A DNA stretch of 64,000 nucleotides from Zhengitettix transpicula (taxonomy: Eukaryota > Arthropoda > Insecta > Orthoptera > Tetrigidae). How positions within the stretch are numbered: position 1 is the first letter of the stretch; every line of letters starts with the position of its first letter. The notes beneath the pieces were generated by a model that saw only the letters and a program-made list of their open reading frames with translations, was not told the origin of the DNA and did no database searches. The translations under genes and the position numbers were made by a program. Location of the stretch: the NCBI GenBank assembly GCA_037074705.1, contig CM073592.1, positions 84,336,629-84,400,628 on the forward strand. Direction: 5' to 3'. This document shows, piece by piece, positions 15,301 to 24,898 of this stretch.

Positions 15301-18300
15301 AAAACTTTCTTTGATAAGCTTGAGAGAGATGAGGCGAAAGATTCTTCTGCAAAGTGAGATGCGTCAAGTCAAACAAAGGAAAAAGGCTCACACACTGATG
15401 ATGTGTGTGTCAATAAGGCTGACAGCAGTGTTCGTGTGATTGCGAGTAATGGAACAGAGAGTGATCCAAAGAAGATGCCTCAAGGTGAGGAAATGGGATA
15501 AGTTTCGATCATTACCAAAGGTCAAACTACAAGGAAGCTGTTCTCAGAAGTACTGACCACAGAATCAACAGTCCCCAAAAAAATATGAAGAATGGTAGCC
15601 GAGAATTTCAGTACAGAGGCCTTCGAAAAAGCCAGCTCACCCAGATGCGCTTGTCATCAAAGCAATAGGGGAAACTACGACAGCTTATATGCTGAAAAAA
15701 ATTAGAGACCTTAATGACTTACGAAGCAAGGTGGCCAAAGTACACAGAAATGTTACATGAGACCTGCTGCTTGAATTATTCCGGTATCCAAATATAGTGG
15801 CGACAATGTTTCGGCCTTTGCTGCAGTCAAAAGCTAGACGTTTTTCCTGATGTTAAAGCTCTGAGCCACATATTCAGGTAGAAGTGAGATAGTTAATATG
15901 CCTACGGACCCGGCGAGTGCTAGAGCTTGGTCTAATTCAAGTCGGATGGACAGTCTGAACCATTTGTGAAAGAGATTTTCCATCCAATGCTACAGATGTC
16001 TTGCTTCTGTCAAGAAATTGTAAGAGCCCAGTAGATTGAGGAGACGCATGCTTAAAGTGTGGTAAGGATGGGCACTTCACAAAGGAGTGTAACAGCAAAA
16101 CCCAGTTGCGTACTTTATAAGAAGGGTCGAGGTGGGCACAAGCGTGCGGCATAAGCGCATGTCCTGTGTATAAGCGAAGCATCTCCGCAGCAGGAAACTA
16201 AGAAACTTCAACAGAACCTGGGAGGTTGCTTGAGTTCTCCTTATGCAAACTGTGTGGGAGCTACATGTTGCCGCAACAGTTTTGTGAGAACAGTAGTCAG
16301 ATCTTGACAGAAGTGATTGGGTACATGATTCAACAGGCTATATGCTCATGTGGGGATAGGCCCCTCCAGGAACCATTATGGACAGCCTGCGATGGATGTA
16401 TGAGGGACGAAGTGGACAGAATTACTATATACAGTTGTTCAGCGCCCCCAAATGCACCTCCAGAGGAATTCTACCACTTCATAGACAGCATAGTGGTCGA
16501 TGCCCTGCAATTATTGCCGGAGATTTTAATGCTCGGCCAGTTAAATGGGGATCCCGGCTAATATTGGTGGCCCAAAGCAAATGCGTCATTTACTGTTAGG
16601 CAATGTACTAACTTCAGTATTGCTCCATGGTGCTCCCATATTTACAGGTGAAACAGCAAAAGCGTTAAGGTAAGAGGAGTATTTTACTCCATTAGGGTAA
16701 CAGGAATATTTTTCATGACACCGAGAGTACTTTCTGATTCTTAAAGAACAAATGCTTTCCTGGTGAATAGAATTTAGAAAGGTTCATTGGGTTTCCACCA
16801 AGGAATGGATAGCTATTCAGCTTGGAAGGAGGTGGAAGAGCTATCCATCGAAATGCCACTATCTACCGAGTTGGCTTGGGTAAAAACCAAAGAAGCCCTT
16901 CTAAATTTCTGATAATCTTCATTTAATAAAAATATTTTTGAATTTCATAAGATACTGGGTGTATTTTTGTCCTGTATGAGGAGATGATGTCTTGACTCAA
17001 TTAAGGTACAGGGTGTGAACATACCAGTTATGATGAAATTAACATTGCCTAGGATAAATCAGATTAATGTAGAATTAAATACTTTTTCAGGCTTATATAA
17101 ATAAATACCCAGGCAACACTGGGAACCCAGCTAGTTATTTTGAAAGAAATGGAAAATTCATATAGAGAATATCTGTAAGTATAGACGTTACTCAAAATTA
17201 CAATATATTTAATATATTATTATATAATAAAGGTTATAAATAAAAAGGTTTTGGACTTTAGAAATTTAATTGTTGGTGTAAAAAGTGTCTGAAGAAATAA
17301 AATAGTTGGAATAACTTTAAAGCAACAGTTTTAGATTATAGGGAACAGCTGGGCCACAAATAAGAAGGAATAACAATTCTGCATCAATTCCAACTAATCT
17401 AGTGAACAGAATAAACAGTTTTTGGGTTTCCACATGGGTTAAAGCAAGCTGAAGCCATGGCGTTTTGACGGGAAACTCGGCCATATTTCTCAAGTGAATT
17501 GAGAAAGGTAGCAGAGTATGCCACTGGACCTCATGGATTAAGCTTGCTGGGTTAACCCAGGTGGAAACTCAAGAATTGTTTATCCTGAATATACACCAGG
17601 AAAATATTCACTCTTTGATAATCTAGTGAACAATTTGGTGAGGGCAAACTGACTGAGCTAATGCTCAAAAAGAATTTATTGAGAGCATAACAAAAAATAA
17701 AACATGTTACATAGATTCCTACCTGGGAAATAAGGAATGCAAATTACTCTTAAAATCACTATATGTATTAGGCAGGTCTTCAAAAAATTGATTCATGATA
17801 AGGCATAGATCCATTAACATATTGTGTCCAATAATTAATTTCCCCTGGAACAGAAAGAGTTATTAGCTATTTAACAAACAACAGAAGCAAATATTGCCAT
17901 AGAAACAGCTTAAAACCAAAATAAAGATTACATTAGAAAAATATGTAACAAAAAATAATAATTTGGAAATGGATAAGTATGTTGATGAATGTAGACTTTC
18001 AAACAGTAAATTATAGTGTGCTTTTATACTCATTAAAAATTAGTCTTAAATGTTCAGTGTTTTTCATCATCATAATATTTCTACATACATACAATTATGA
18101 TGGAAAATCATCAAAAGCTAATGCTGCAACAAAATGAAAAGAAAAATACAACACCCGATGGATTGTATAAATGAGCATTTGACAAGAAAATATTGACAGA
18201 ATAGTACAAAGGAAAGAAATTGACATTAGAAATAGTCCTTTAATGTTTGTGAACAATAATATTTGTCAATAACAATGTTGTAGTGCAGAGAACTAACTAA

Positions 18301-21300
18301 AATTTAATAAAATAAAGGGTTATTTGGTAATCATAGTATCTAGAATGATTTAGGCAGATTAATTACACTAAGTGTTTTCCAAACTAAGATGCCTGGATAG
18401 TTCAGCATATCTTTAAAAATAGTAAGAAAAAACATAGCCACATTAAGTTAATGTGTAGTTACAACTATAAAAAAGACAATCACACACTTATCATAAACAC
18501 ACCATATATAGGAATACATATTATAAGAGAATAAATGTTGAATATCTGTAATATTACATACTTTTTATGAGTACAGTAGTGTGTTAAAAGTTTTAGATTA
18601 TTTTGGTGAGTGAAGTACTTCAAAAAAAGGAAATAAAACACAGGTTAACTGTGATGACGATGGCAGAGCTTGCTGTCGAAACATTGTTATACAAGAAACA
18701 ATTGGCCCGGGTTGAGACCCGAGAATTTTATCTAGAACAGATTCACAGTGAAAGCCGTCGCTCTCTAAGGATAATTACATCATTGCAAATTTAATCTGCT
18801 TTGTTTACTGCCTTTAAATTATGTTGCAGTTACACAAATTAAAGAAATCTTTTTAGCTGGAAAAATGAAAAGAATACATGTATTCTGCATTATTATTAAG
18901 AAGTTAATGGGCATCATTATTTGAATTGGTTTCAAAATACCCCTTTGCAGCAGCTCAACCAAATGACAATTATCTATCTACCTTAATAAAAGTAAACAAT
19001 AACCTGAAGTTTTACATGATAAAAATTTTTATTTTGTAAAACAAATTGATTAAAATTTTCCTTTATTTCTTTATAGCAATTTTAATAATTTCTACCTTAA
19101 TTTTATGGAATTTACTTTAAATTTAGGTACCATAGCATCTGTCTGTATTTTACAGTCCATCATCACTATAACTAAAATGTTTAATTATGGTTACAACTTA
19201 AAAACCATTTGATTTACCAAACCACAGTTTAAATTTAATTTTAAAAACTCATTTTTACTTTGTTCTTGGAAAATACATTACAATTGAATTGTGAAATTAT
19301 ACATACTGATTTTGAAATGGTCCTTATAACATGGCTAAATCCAATTGCAATTTCTAAATCTTGCAACTCAGCTTCCATCTGACATTTCAGTCTTTCTCTC
19401 TGTTTTTCCTCAGATCCCAATCTTGAGGCAACTAATACTCTATTTCCATTCTCTAAGTTACGTGTTTCCAAATAAATATCTGGAAAACGATATGGAACTT
19501 CTTGATACATTAATTTACGCAAAAAGCCATTATTACAATCCAAAACTAATTCAGTTTTATCATCATCTTTTAAAAAGCTTTTAAGCTGTACACTGTAGGG
19601 AAAAATAAAACAATCAATGATTAATTTTTTAGATATTGCTATCTGAATTCTGAATACAAAAAATATACTGTGAAGTACAATTTTTTATGGAAATTGATAA
19701 ACAACCAGCATATATTTAACTTAATAGAATAGACCATTCAACAGTGGTTAAGTCAATGAATTATGACAATAAATATATTGTTTATGTAATTAGTTTTGTA
19801 CTATTAAAACTGAATAATGCAATATAGTGAATCAGTATAATTACTGAAGCTGTTGAAATTAGGATTTAAGATAATTTAATGAACTGGAACAAGTGGGTTA
19901 CTACTATGCAAGGCTTGGGATCCACTCCTCCTCTACTATTTTCGACCTACCGACTGTGATACCTTGGAAGAAATTAAGAAATCCAACAATCAGACTCTTC
20001 CACAGGCTCCCAGGAGAGGTGTGACCAGTTGAGTAAAAATAAAATAAATAATTATATTGTAACAAATTCATAGGAAAAATCTTCACTCTCTAAAATTATC
20101 CAATTCCTAAGTGGCATTAAAAAAACTATTAAATTAATTAGTTACACATATTTTCTAGAACGCAAAGTAAGAAAATTTACAAATGTTATTTCTAGTTTTG
20201 TTCTTCACACCTTCTTTAAGAGCTAACCGTATTATTGTATATTCAAATTTACATCAGAATTGTATTTGTGGCATGATAAATATTTCCAAGAATGCTAAAA
20301 TATATCTGGCCTAAAAGTTGTATTAAACCTCATCCTTTATTGTCAATAATTTTATGCAAAAATTTAGTACATTACCAGTAATTCTCAATTTTTTCTGCAA
20401 GATCTGGAGGAATTGGTACGCGGGAAGCAAACTCATCAGATTTCAATGGCTTTATTTCGGGAGTATTGTATTTCTCTTGTAGTTTTTCCCTGATTGCAAT
20501 TTCTTCTTTACTTCTCATATATGGAATTCCTAAAAATAATTGTGACAGTAGAATAAATTTTAAGTTTGTATTTCAGAAGACTGTCGTAAATTATTACCAT
20601 CCTTATAAAGTTTGTTGAAATCAAATCCATTTTCTGCAAGAAAATTTAAAGAAGAAGGTTGCATTTTAAAGCATTTCTTTCCATACATCCTTCCTCCCGT
20701 TCTAGGAAAAATGAAGAAGTTGTAAGGTTTATACTTAAATCTGAAACAGTAAGCAGCATTGCCGTAATTAAAATCAGAGGTGTATACAATGTACTTTTCT
20801 GTTTAATAAGTAGGAGAAAGAAGTGTTAATTGGTTTATTTTCTCCACCTGCAAAACCATTTCCATTTAACCTAAATTCCAAAGGTGAAAAACAAGTTTCA
20901 TATTCATTTAGTTCATATGCAAGACAAAATACATAGTACAGACATAAAAGGGTATGAGACTTCATGTCGACTGCTATGTATTGTCTCTCAGAAATAAATT
21001 GTGAGTTAGTAGCTAAGCACATTAACAAAAGGTCAGCTTGCTTGACAAAAAGTAACACAGACACAATTAGATACGAAGGAGAGGCAGCAAAGTCGACTTG
21101 CCTAAAAATAATAGTTGGTCCAGTCAAGCAGTTGTGACAGAATAGTACACATGCTGGCTAGGCACACAGTTCAGACCTTCGTTACTTACAAGGGGGACTC
21201 AGACCCTTGAAAATTTATACTATTGTGTCAACTTGCTTGACAGGATCAATTATTGATATCAGGGAAGTCAACTTTGATGTCTCACCTTCCTATCCAATTG

Positions 21301-21353
21301 TGTTATTAAATTTGACCTCGTCACATTTTCCTTATGTGTGTGTGTGTATGTAT

Positions 21354-21394
<41 letters not shown>

Positions 21395-23624
21395 TGTAAT
21401 ATATGTGTATATAATTTACTTAACTCAATCTAGTCTTTTGAGTATATCCTTAATCATAAATCGCATAGTAAGTAAATTCATGAATATCTGGAACCAACAT
21501 TGATGATAACCTTCTGGGCCATGCTTGTTTGAAAATGTGGTGGTATATGTAGATTTGGCAGTTTTAACATTCAAATCTTGGAAGAAAAAATATTTGTATA
21601 TGTATGTGTGTACTATGTTAAGTCTATTATAAAAAGGACTAAATAAATTATGACATAATATTTTACTATTTTAAATTCCACAACTTGTGTTGTCGGAAAA
21701 ATCATCAAACAGTATGCGATGATGTCACATTGATACAGAGAACATGCACTATTTTGAAGGATATTTCCTTCATTCAACACTTTAATTAAGGAGCAATTCA
21801 CAAAATAAGCACATTGTAGCAGAATAATGTTGGCAGATAAAATTGAAATATTCCTATGCAGTAAAAAAAATTATAAATTACTTTAAAAATGAGTGTAACT
21901 TATTTCATTTTGATAAGTTACTTGAGTGACCTCTTTGGTGACGTTACCTAATTTATTTTGCTTTATTAGACTGATTAATATTATGCATAGAGCAGTGAAA
22001 GTATGTGTTTTAATTAATTATGTAATAAAATAAAATTGTTTTAATTATGACTGTTCTCAAGAATATCCAACATTTCTTAATATTAATAAAAAAATTAAAT
22101 GTAAATAATTCCTTACTTTGATTCATTTGAATCGTAATAGAAAGCACACAGTCCAAACTGGATCATCAGAAACTCTGTAGCTGCATTTCGAACTTTCTTA
22201 TAGTACAGAGGAGGAGTGTCCAATGATGATATCATTTCCCCATAGTTCAGACCAGTAAATTCACCATCGATAGCCAGAAATTCAGACTTTAAAATGATTT
22301 CTTCCAGATCTTTAATAGCAATATCCAAATCTGTTTTTATTTTTGATACAAAAAAAAACAAGTGTAATTAAATGTATTCAGTTTTCATTATAAATTACCT
22401 GCTACAGGTAAATTAAATTAAACATAAACTCAATATAATGCATCCACACACTACATGCAATATGAAATTTTGGCGTGACCTAGGTTTGGGAAACACCAAA
22501 ATACTACTTTAATATAAATTATGAAAGCAATTACTATAATGTTCTAATAAATCTGGACTTCCCATTGGATAAAATTAACAAATAATATGAAAATTAATGT
22601 TCCAAAAACTAAACTTATTTGTGCATATGAACAGGAAAATTTGAATCTTCGATGACAGCCATATGAGAAACATCGCTAAAATGTTACCATTAACGCTGGT
22701 GCCCAGTCAGAAGCAGAGCTCAAAAACATTGAAGCTTGTTGTGTTCCATAACAATAGCACTGATGCATTAACCCAACTTAAAAGAACAACTAGAAAACTA
22801 TGCCATACTAAAGTAATTGTTATGAATATAACTACAAGATATGATCTTACAAATTGGTCACATGTAAATAAGGAAATAGTTTATTTTAATGCTAGATTAT
22901 CAGAAACCTGTGACAGATATGATATTTGTGTACTAGATGTGAGAAATTTTAATAGAGGGGAACATACCAAGCAGGGTCTAAACCTAAATACTAAAGTAAA
23001 ATGTCGAGTAACTCAATCTATCTGCAACATAGTAAATGAAACTACCAATAATCCTAAAATTACTATTCCCTTACATGACCGCAATACACTAAACCCTGTA
23101 CATGGTCATGTACTATAAATAATTGGATCAGGCCCTCATTTGGACCCAAATATATACTACCAATCAGACTAAATAAATTCACTAAACAAACAGCACTAAT
23201 AATAATTTTAAAATAATGGACCAGAATATGCAAAATTAAATTAGAGCAAGTTGACAAGTCAGTTGAAGAACTGACTTCTGTTGTATTAATTATTAGAGAA
23301 CAGTGGTAAGAAAACGAATTTATAGAACTTTTTAATCCGGCCGGCATATCTATCGCTCTTTCTTACAGTAGATATGGTAATCATTGTGGAGGTGTCGCTT
23401 TGAATGTGGGGATTAATTTAGAATACGAACCAATCAATGTTGACTAATGTATACTGAAAGGCACCCTAGAATTGGGTGCTGTCCGATTTAAATTTGGGAG
23501 TATATTTAATATGCCTAATATTGTCCACCTAAAGAAAAGCTTCAGTCTACTAGTGATAAAAAGTATAAAACAATCTCGAAGAAACCAGAAATGTACAATA
23601 CTTACTTGATTTTGTTACATCCAT
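274..23624 (-). CDS. PARN: Poly(A)-specific ribonuclease PARN, 5' part of gene (11 exons, C-terminus beyond window)
   Basis: Deadenylase of the DEDD exonuclease superfamily that removes 3' poly(A) tails from mRNAs and matures small non-coding RNAs. Joined exons, in transcript order: 23606-23624, 22117-22330, 20598-20740, 20376-20529, 19307-19592, 17723-17844, 12905-13023, 3505-3615, 2505-2571, 2370-2425, 274-360. All junctions are GT-AG and phases match throughout (1378 nt, about 459 residues). Catalytic residues are all visible: D28 and E30 in AIDGEF, D284 in IGHNMLMD, and H369/D374 in LHEAGYDAY. Residues about 177-215 correspond to the R3H region, and exon 11 begins the RRM. The start is chosen because exon 1 (MDVTKS) places D28/E30 at the same residue numbers as in human PARN. 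Intron 7 is 9.3 kb and holds the Jockey element. The gene lies 2.7 kb downstream of RyR on the same strand. No disablement seen. Confidence 0.95.
560..700 (+). repeat. Degenerate fold-back-family repeat (family B) in PARN intron 10
   Basis: Contains CTACTATCCAGAGGCAGAGG, an AGGG-CTTAGA-CCCT hairpin and AAAATTTGAC, then TAAGGTAAGTCAGCCA. These match the half-unit of family B copies at 21040-21340, 47395-47705 and 49745-49895. Confidence 0.6.
829..1340 (+). mobile_element. Penelope-like element fragment (RT thumb to GIY-YIG)
   Basis: Translates with frameshifts and stops to [29 protein letters not shown] and [11 protein letters not shown], then [13 protein letters not shown], a weak GIY-YIG core. 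It parallels the better copy on the minus strand at 42650-44110. Defective. Confidence 0.75.
1476..1692 (+). repeat. Family C short interspersed repeat
   Basis: Shares GTTCCCTATGGCTACACCA, a CTCTCTTTCC block and GACAATGTCATATCCTTACT with 35612-35895 and, partly, 52760-52915. Carries CTGA-hairpin-GAAAATTTGAAC at 1529-1562. Confidence 0.7.
1958..2120 (+). repeat. Family A fold-back MITE, internally deleted copy
   Basis: Left end TAAGAAAGATAGCC and right end GGCTATCTTTCTTA are perfect inverted repeats. The interior has lost the left arm. Same family as 55633-55949. Confidence 0.8.
2370..2425 (-). CDS. PARN: PARN exon 10
   Basis: 56-nt exon (residues 412-431) encoding [18 protein letters not shown]. 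It aligns with human LFLMRVMDIPYLNLEGPD, the end of the nuclease domain. Donor GTAAGA. Confidence 0.92.
2505..2571 (-). CDS. PARN: PARN exon 9
   Basis: Small exon of 67 nt (residues 390-412). It ends in [10 protein letters not shown], matching the region of human SKLIEPFFNK. Donor GTAATC; phase continues exactly into exon 10. Confidence 0.85.
2572..3504. other. PARN intron 8, no recognisable feature
   Basis: AT-rich intronic sequence. I see no repeat, coding or RNA signal. Confidence 0.6.
3505..3615 (-). CDS. PARN: PARN exon 8 (ExoIII motif)
   Basis: Encodes residues 353-390 with [16 protein letters not shown], supplying H369 and the fourth acidic residue D374. Donor GTAGAT. Confidence 0.95.
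   Translation of the reverse strand, partial: SLMISNMPTNFLMRSFTKLDMMHILLDYVSSQWLNI
5220..5640 (+). repeat. Unclassified repeat with PLE-terminus-like ends
   Basis: About 60 bp at 5290-5345 (CCCCAGCAATTGAGTAAACA, AAGCCTGTCAGTCTC) recurs inverted at 56690-56760. The right part, ATGGGTGGAAACTCAAGAAC, recurs at 17565-17590 and resembles the PLE terminus at 47240-47280. Family assignment is inferred. Confidence 0.5.
5734..5744 (+). repeat. Target-site duplication of the Jockey element, left copy
   Basis: ACTATGGTCAA, identical to 10317-10327 on the other side of the element. Confidence 0.9.
5745..5778 (+). promoter_or_regulatory. Internal Pol II core promoter of the Jockey element (Inr + DPE)
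   Basis: The first bases, TCATTC (5745-5750), fit the arthropod initiator TCAKTY. Taking the A at 5747 as +1, positions +28 to +32 (5774-5778) read GGACG, an exact match to the downstream promoter element RGWYV at the canonical spacing. There is no TATA box. Seen in sequence; function inferred from known Jockey-type promoters. Confidence 0.65.
5913..7386 (+). pseudogene. Jockey ORF1 (gag-like RNA-binding protein), one frameshift
   Basis: Open from about 5766; the first in-frame ATG is 5913 ([10 protein letters not shown]). A Ser/Pro/Thr-rich N-terminal part runs to about 6600, where a one-base insertion changes frame. The second half resumes with [19 protein letters not shown], the typical Jockey gag start of the RNA-binding domain. 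CCHC-type zinc knuckles follow ([42 protein letters not shown]). The stop TAA (7384-7386) overlaps the ORF2 ATG in TAATG. Binds element RNA and forms the transposition particle in known relatives. Confidence 0.88.
7386..10090 (+). pseudogene. Jockey ORF2 (APE-type endonuclease + reverse transcriptase), one frameshift
   Basis: ATG 7386-7388 overlaps the ORF1 stop. The endonuclease domain (about 7420-8090) has [25 protein letters not shown] and the catalytic SSDH. The RT domain runs from about 8690: [20 protein letters not shown], then after a one-base frameshift near 9015 [30 protein letters not shown] and the catalytic FADD at 9389-9400. The C-terminal thumb and tail end at 10090. No other disablement seen, so the element is only two indels from being open. 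Confidence 0.9.
10317..10327 (+). repeat. Target-site duplication of the Jockey element, right copy
   Basis: ACTATGGTCAA directly after the A-rich tail, identical to 5734-5744. Confidence 0.9.
10345..10470 (+). repeat. Palindromic remnant of PLE terminal repeats
   Basis: Positions 10402-10453 form a 25-bp inverted repeat around TG (AGTTCTCGGGTTTCCGG... and ...CCGGAAACACAAGAACT). The left flank matches the reverse complement of the PLE terminus at 47235-47310. It looks like two PLE termini joined with no coding interior. Confidence 0.65.
10640..10840 (+). repeat. 20-bp minisatellite, about 10 units
   Basis: Tandem unit GAGGGGAAGTTGTGCAGATG with CAGATG/CATATG/TGGATG variants. The unit contains no stop in several frames on either strand, which creates spurious overlapping ORFs. 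It lies 310 bp beyond the Jockey element and next to the PLE palindrome. Confidence 0.92.
10940..11870 (+). pseudogene. mariner/Tc-superfamily transposase pseudogene
   Basis: Broken by several stops and frameshifts. Readable blocks in family order: helix-turn-helix part [16 protein letters not shown] and [44 protein letters not shown] (family WFQQDGAT); FSDRLISKR; and [14 protein letters not shown] (family LWGYLKSKVY). This is the DDE transposase type in which the acidic residue of QDGA is catalytic; here it is H. Clearly inactive. Terminal inverted repeats not identified. Confidence 0.75.
11871..12904. other. Intronic sequence, nothing recognised
   Basis: Right part of PARN intron 7 after the transposase pseudogene; AT-rich, no features supported. 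Confidence 0.55.
12905..13023 (-). CDS. PARN: PARN exon 7
   Basis: Encodes residues 313-353, starting RLLDTKYM (human RLLDTKLM). Donor GTTAGT. The next intron spans 9.3 kb and contains the Jockey element. Confidence 0.93.
13288..13412. repeat. Family A fold-back MITE, about 125 bp
   Basis: TAGCCAAATACAGACAAAA (left) and TTTTGTCTGTATTTGGCTA (right) are perfect inverted repeats around a short interior that keeps TTTCCAGAAACG. A deletion derivative of the longer family A element. Confidence 0.85.
14280..14620. other. GC-richer block of unknown origin
   Basis: CpG-containing stretch (CATATCGCCCGTCACCTCTT, GTCCAGCCGTCGTCATTGAG) in AT-rich intron 6, 0.6 kb upstream of the R1-like fragment. It could be the 5' region of that element or an LTR remnant. 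Unclassified. Confidence 0.3.
15250..16630 (+). pseudogene. R1-like non-LTR retrotransposon fragment (gag end + endonuclease)
   Basis: Broken reading frames spell [20 protein letters not shown] and [20 protein letters not shown], then an intact CCHC knuckle [14 protein letters not shown] (16049-16090), then an endonuclease segment with [17 protein letters not shown] (about 16508-16556). The GDFNA-x-P-x-WGS form is typical of R1/LOA-type endonucleases. No RT follows; the element is truncated and has several stops. Confidence 0.7.
17345..17612. repeat. Fold-back PLE-terminus-like repeat
   Basis: AATAAACAGTTTTTGGGTTT CCACATGGGTTAA on the left is inverted on the right as TTAACCCAGGTGGAAACTC AAGAATTGTTTATCC. 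The right part recurs at 5570-5610 and resembles the PLE terminus near 47250. Interior shows no coding. Confidence 0.6.
17723..17844 (-). CDS. PARN: PARN exon 6 (ExoII motif)
   Basis: Encodes residues 273-313 with [14 protein letters not shown]284 is the third DEDD acidic residue (human D292). Donor GTAGGA. Confidence 0.95.
18640..18800 (+). repeat. PLE terminal-repeat remnant with hammerhead-like core
   Basis: GATGACGATGGCAGAGCTTG-CTGTC-GAAAC followed by GGCCCGGGTTGAGACCCGAG. The GGCAG/CTGTC hairpin sits between GATGA and GAAA as in PLE hammerheads, but the expected CTGATGA reads TGTGATGA. Confidence 0.5.
19307..19592 (-). CDS. PARN: PARN exon 5 (R3H region)
   Basis: Encodes residues 177-272. 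It includes GFLRKLMYQ (human GFQRKLIYQ), the [17 protein letters not shown] segment and IGFSHVIR just before the second exonuclease motif. Phase 0 out; donor GTATGT. Confidence 0.95.
20376..20529 (-). CDS. PARN: PARN exon 4
   Basis: Encodes residues 126-177, beginning GIPYM (human GIPYL) and running into the linker before the R3H region. Phase 1 in, phase 2 out; donor GTAATG. Confidence 0.9.
20598..20740 (-). CDS. PARN: PARN exon 3
   Basis: Encodes residues 78-126, including [10 protein letters not shown] and the conserved [15 protein letters not shown] segment (human SIDFLASQGFDFNKV). Phase 2 in, phase 1 out; donor GTAATA. Confidence 0.93.
21040..21392. repeat. Family B fold-back element plus (TA)n tract
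   Basis: Left arm (GAGAGGCAGCAAAGTCGACTT, TTGGTCCAGTCAAGCAG) is inverted on the right (CTTGCTTGACAGGATCAAT, AAGTCAACTTTGATGTCTCA). The right end reads CCTCGTCACATTTTCCTTAT, then (TG)n and (TA)n at 21362-21392. Central AAGGG-GGACTCAGA-CCCTT hairpin followed by GAAAATTT. Confidence 0.75.
22117..22330 (-). CDS. PARN: PARN exon 2 (first catalytic motif DGEF)
   Basis: Encodes residues 7-78. It contains [11 protein letters not shown], the ExoI motif of DEDD nucleases with the metal-binding D28 and E30, and the conserved QFGLC stretch. Acceptor AG precedes 22330; donor is GTAAGG. Confidence 0.95.
22640..23560 (+). pseudogene. Non-LTR retrotransposon fragment: esterase-like ORF1 end + endonuclease piece
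   Basis: Lies in PARN intron 1, antisense. An open 151-codon stretch (22663-23118) contains [33 protein letters not shown] and [12 protein letters not shown]. This pattern (TxRxDL, ...VN..., HGLHLNxxGK) is seen in SGNH/esterase-like ORF1 proteins of CR1-type and related elements. A second block at about 23330-23450 ([12 protein letters not shown], then a hydrophobic strand) resembles an APE endonuclease (RSxYxHGG). No RT found. A domain search would decide the family. Confidence 0.5.
23606..23624 (-). CDS. PARN: PARN exon 1 (start codon, 19 coding nt)
   Basis: ATG at 23624-23622 followed by codons for MDVTKS and one extra base, then donor GTAAGT. Too short for ORF finders. It is supported by phase match with exon 2 and by the resulting N-terminus, which aligns with known PARN starts (M-[DE]-[IV]-x-[KR]-S-N). 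A competing ATG near 24547 with a GTAAGT donor would also be in phase but gives a poorer match. Confidence 0.8.
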
Positions 23625-24560
23625 TATTTACGAAATAAAAGTTACATATTTTACGAGAAAGAACAGAACATTCCTAACCACAAAACAAAATATCCAATGA
23701 TTTTCAAGTCAAACATCTTAAGAACGTAGTAAGTATACTATACAATGATTATAAACGAAAACCATCTACTTGACAAAGTTAACAGCTATGGTATTATAAC
23801 AATTTAATATGACAGTTTCCATCGATAAATTCACAAGTTAACTTTAAATGAATTCTTTTGCGTTTTTTCATATTTATAATTACAATTACGACAATTTATA
23901 ATTAAAACAGATTGAATCATCCAGTAAAACAACTGTTTTGCAGCGATACTACGCTTCTCCTACACTATAGGCCACTCTTCAAGAGTGCGATGTCCCAGTG
24001 CGCTCCATCGAAAAAAAACACACCAGGTGTCCGTTTCTATGTGCCACAACTCTTAAAGCGCATTCGCTCGCTTTAAAAGCTCAACAATATAAAGTTAACC
24101 ACGTGGATTTTCCTCATGTAGCCTGAAAAGTGGTTCTACATTTTAAACGAAAGTATGCATAAATTTGTTACACAATTTGATCGAAAAGTTCACAAATTAT
24201 CTAACCGACGAACACTTTGAAAGGATTTTACACGATGCTACCGAAACTAATTGATGAAGCAGAATGCCCACCAATAAATAGGACTACCCTTTGTCCAAAA
24301 AGAAAACTGACACAATTTCAATATGAACAACGTAACGAATAAATTACAAAGTTGTGTTTCTTTTCTTTTTTTAAAAAAAGGTCTAGATTAGACATAAGAT
24401 TCCTAAAAACATGGACGACGTAGAACATTATTCAACTACCTTAAAACAGAACTTATAAAACTTTGTAAATTTATACATTTAAACTTACAGACGAATGCAT
24501 TCACACTTTGCTGAAAAGAAACCCACTTCGGATTCATACTTCTTGTGGAAATTTTAATGA
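23625..24560 (-). promoter_or_regulatory. PARN 5' flank, probable promoter and 5' UTR
   Basis: Sequence between the putative RyR poly(A) signal and the PARN ATG. The part at 23935-24075 has visibly more CpG than the surrounding DNA. No TATA box or clear initiator could be assigned, so this is inferred from position only. Confidence 0.35.
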
Positions 24561-24898
24561 ATAAAGCTTCCAACATCCCATTGTAAGTCTATCAGGAAAA
24601 AAAAGTATGCATCTTACAGAAGGTGTAACAACACCGGCATGGGATCAGTCTCTTAGGAATAATGAGGGATAGGAAACTTTGCATGATTTACAAACTCAAA
24701 CCTGAGAATATTTTATTCATTTTTGGTATACAAATAAGTCACCTTGACATGTGTGCAGTTTGCTTTTTTCACACTGGGCATTATTCAAGAGTTTATATTC
24801 ATAATTTTATAATGTGTACTCAGTCACAATTGACTTAATTCTTGAAAACTGCACTAAAATGTGAGAAAATAATAAAAAAATAACTATTATTAATATTC

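Noticed and set aside
24520..24560. Alternative PARN first exon (ATG near 24547, donor GTAAGT)
   Set aside because: In phase with exon 2, but the resulting N-terminus fits PARN less well than MDVTKS at 23606-23624; cannot be excluded as an alternative.
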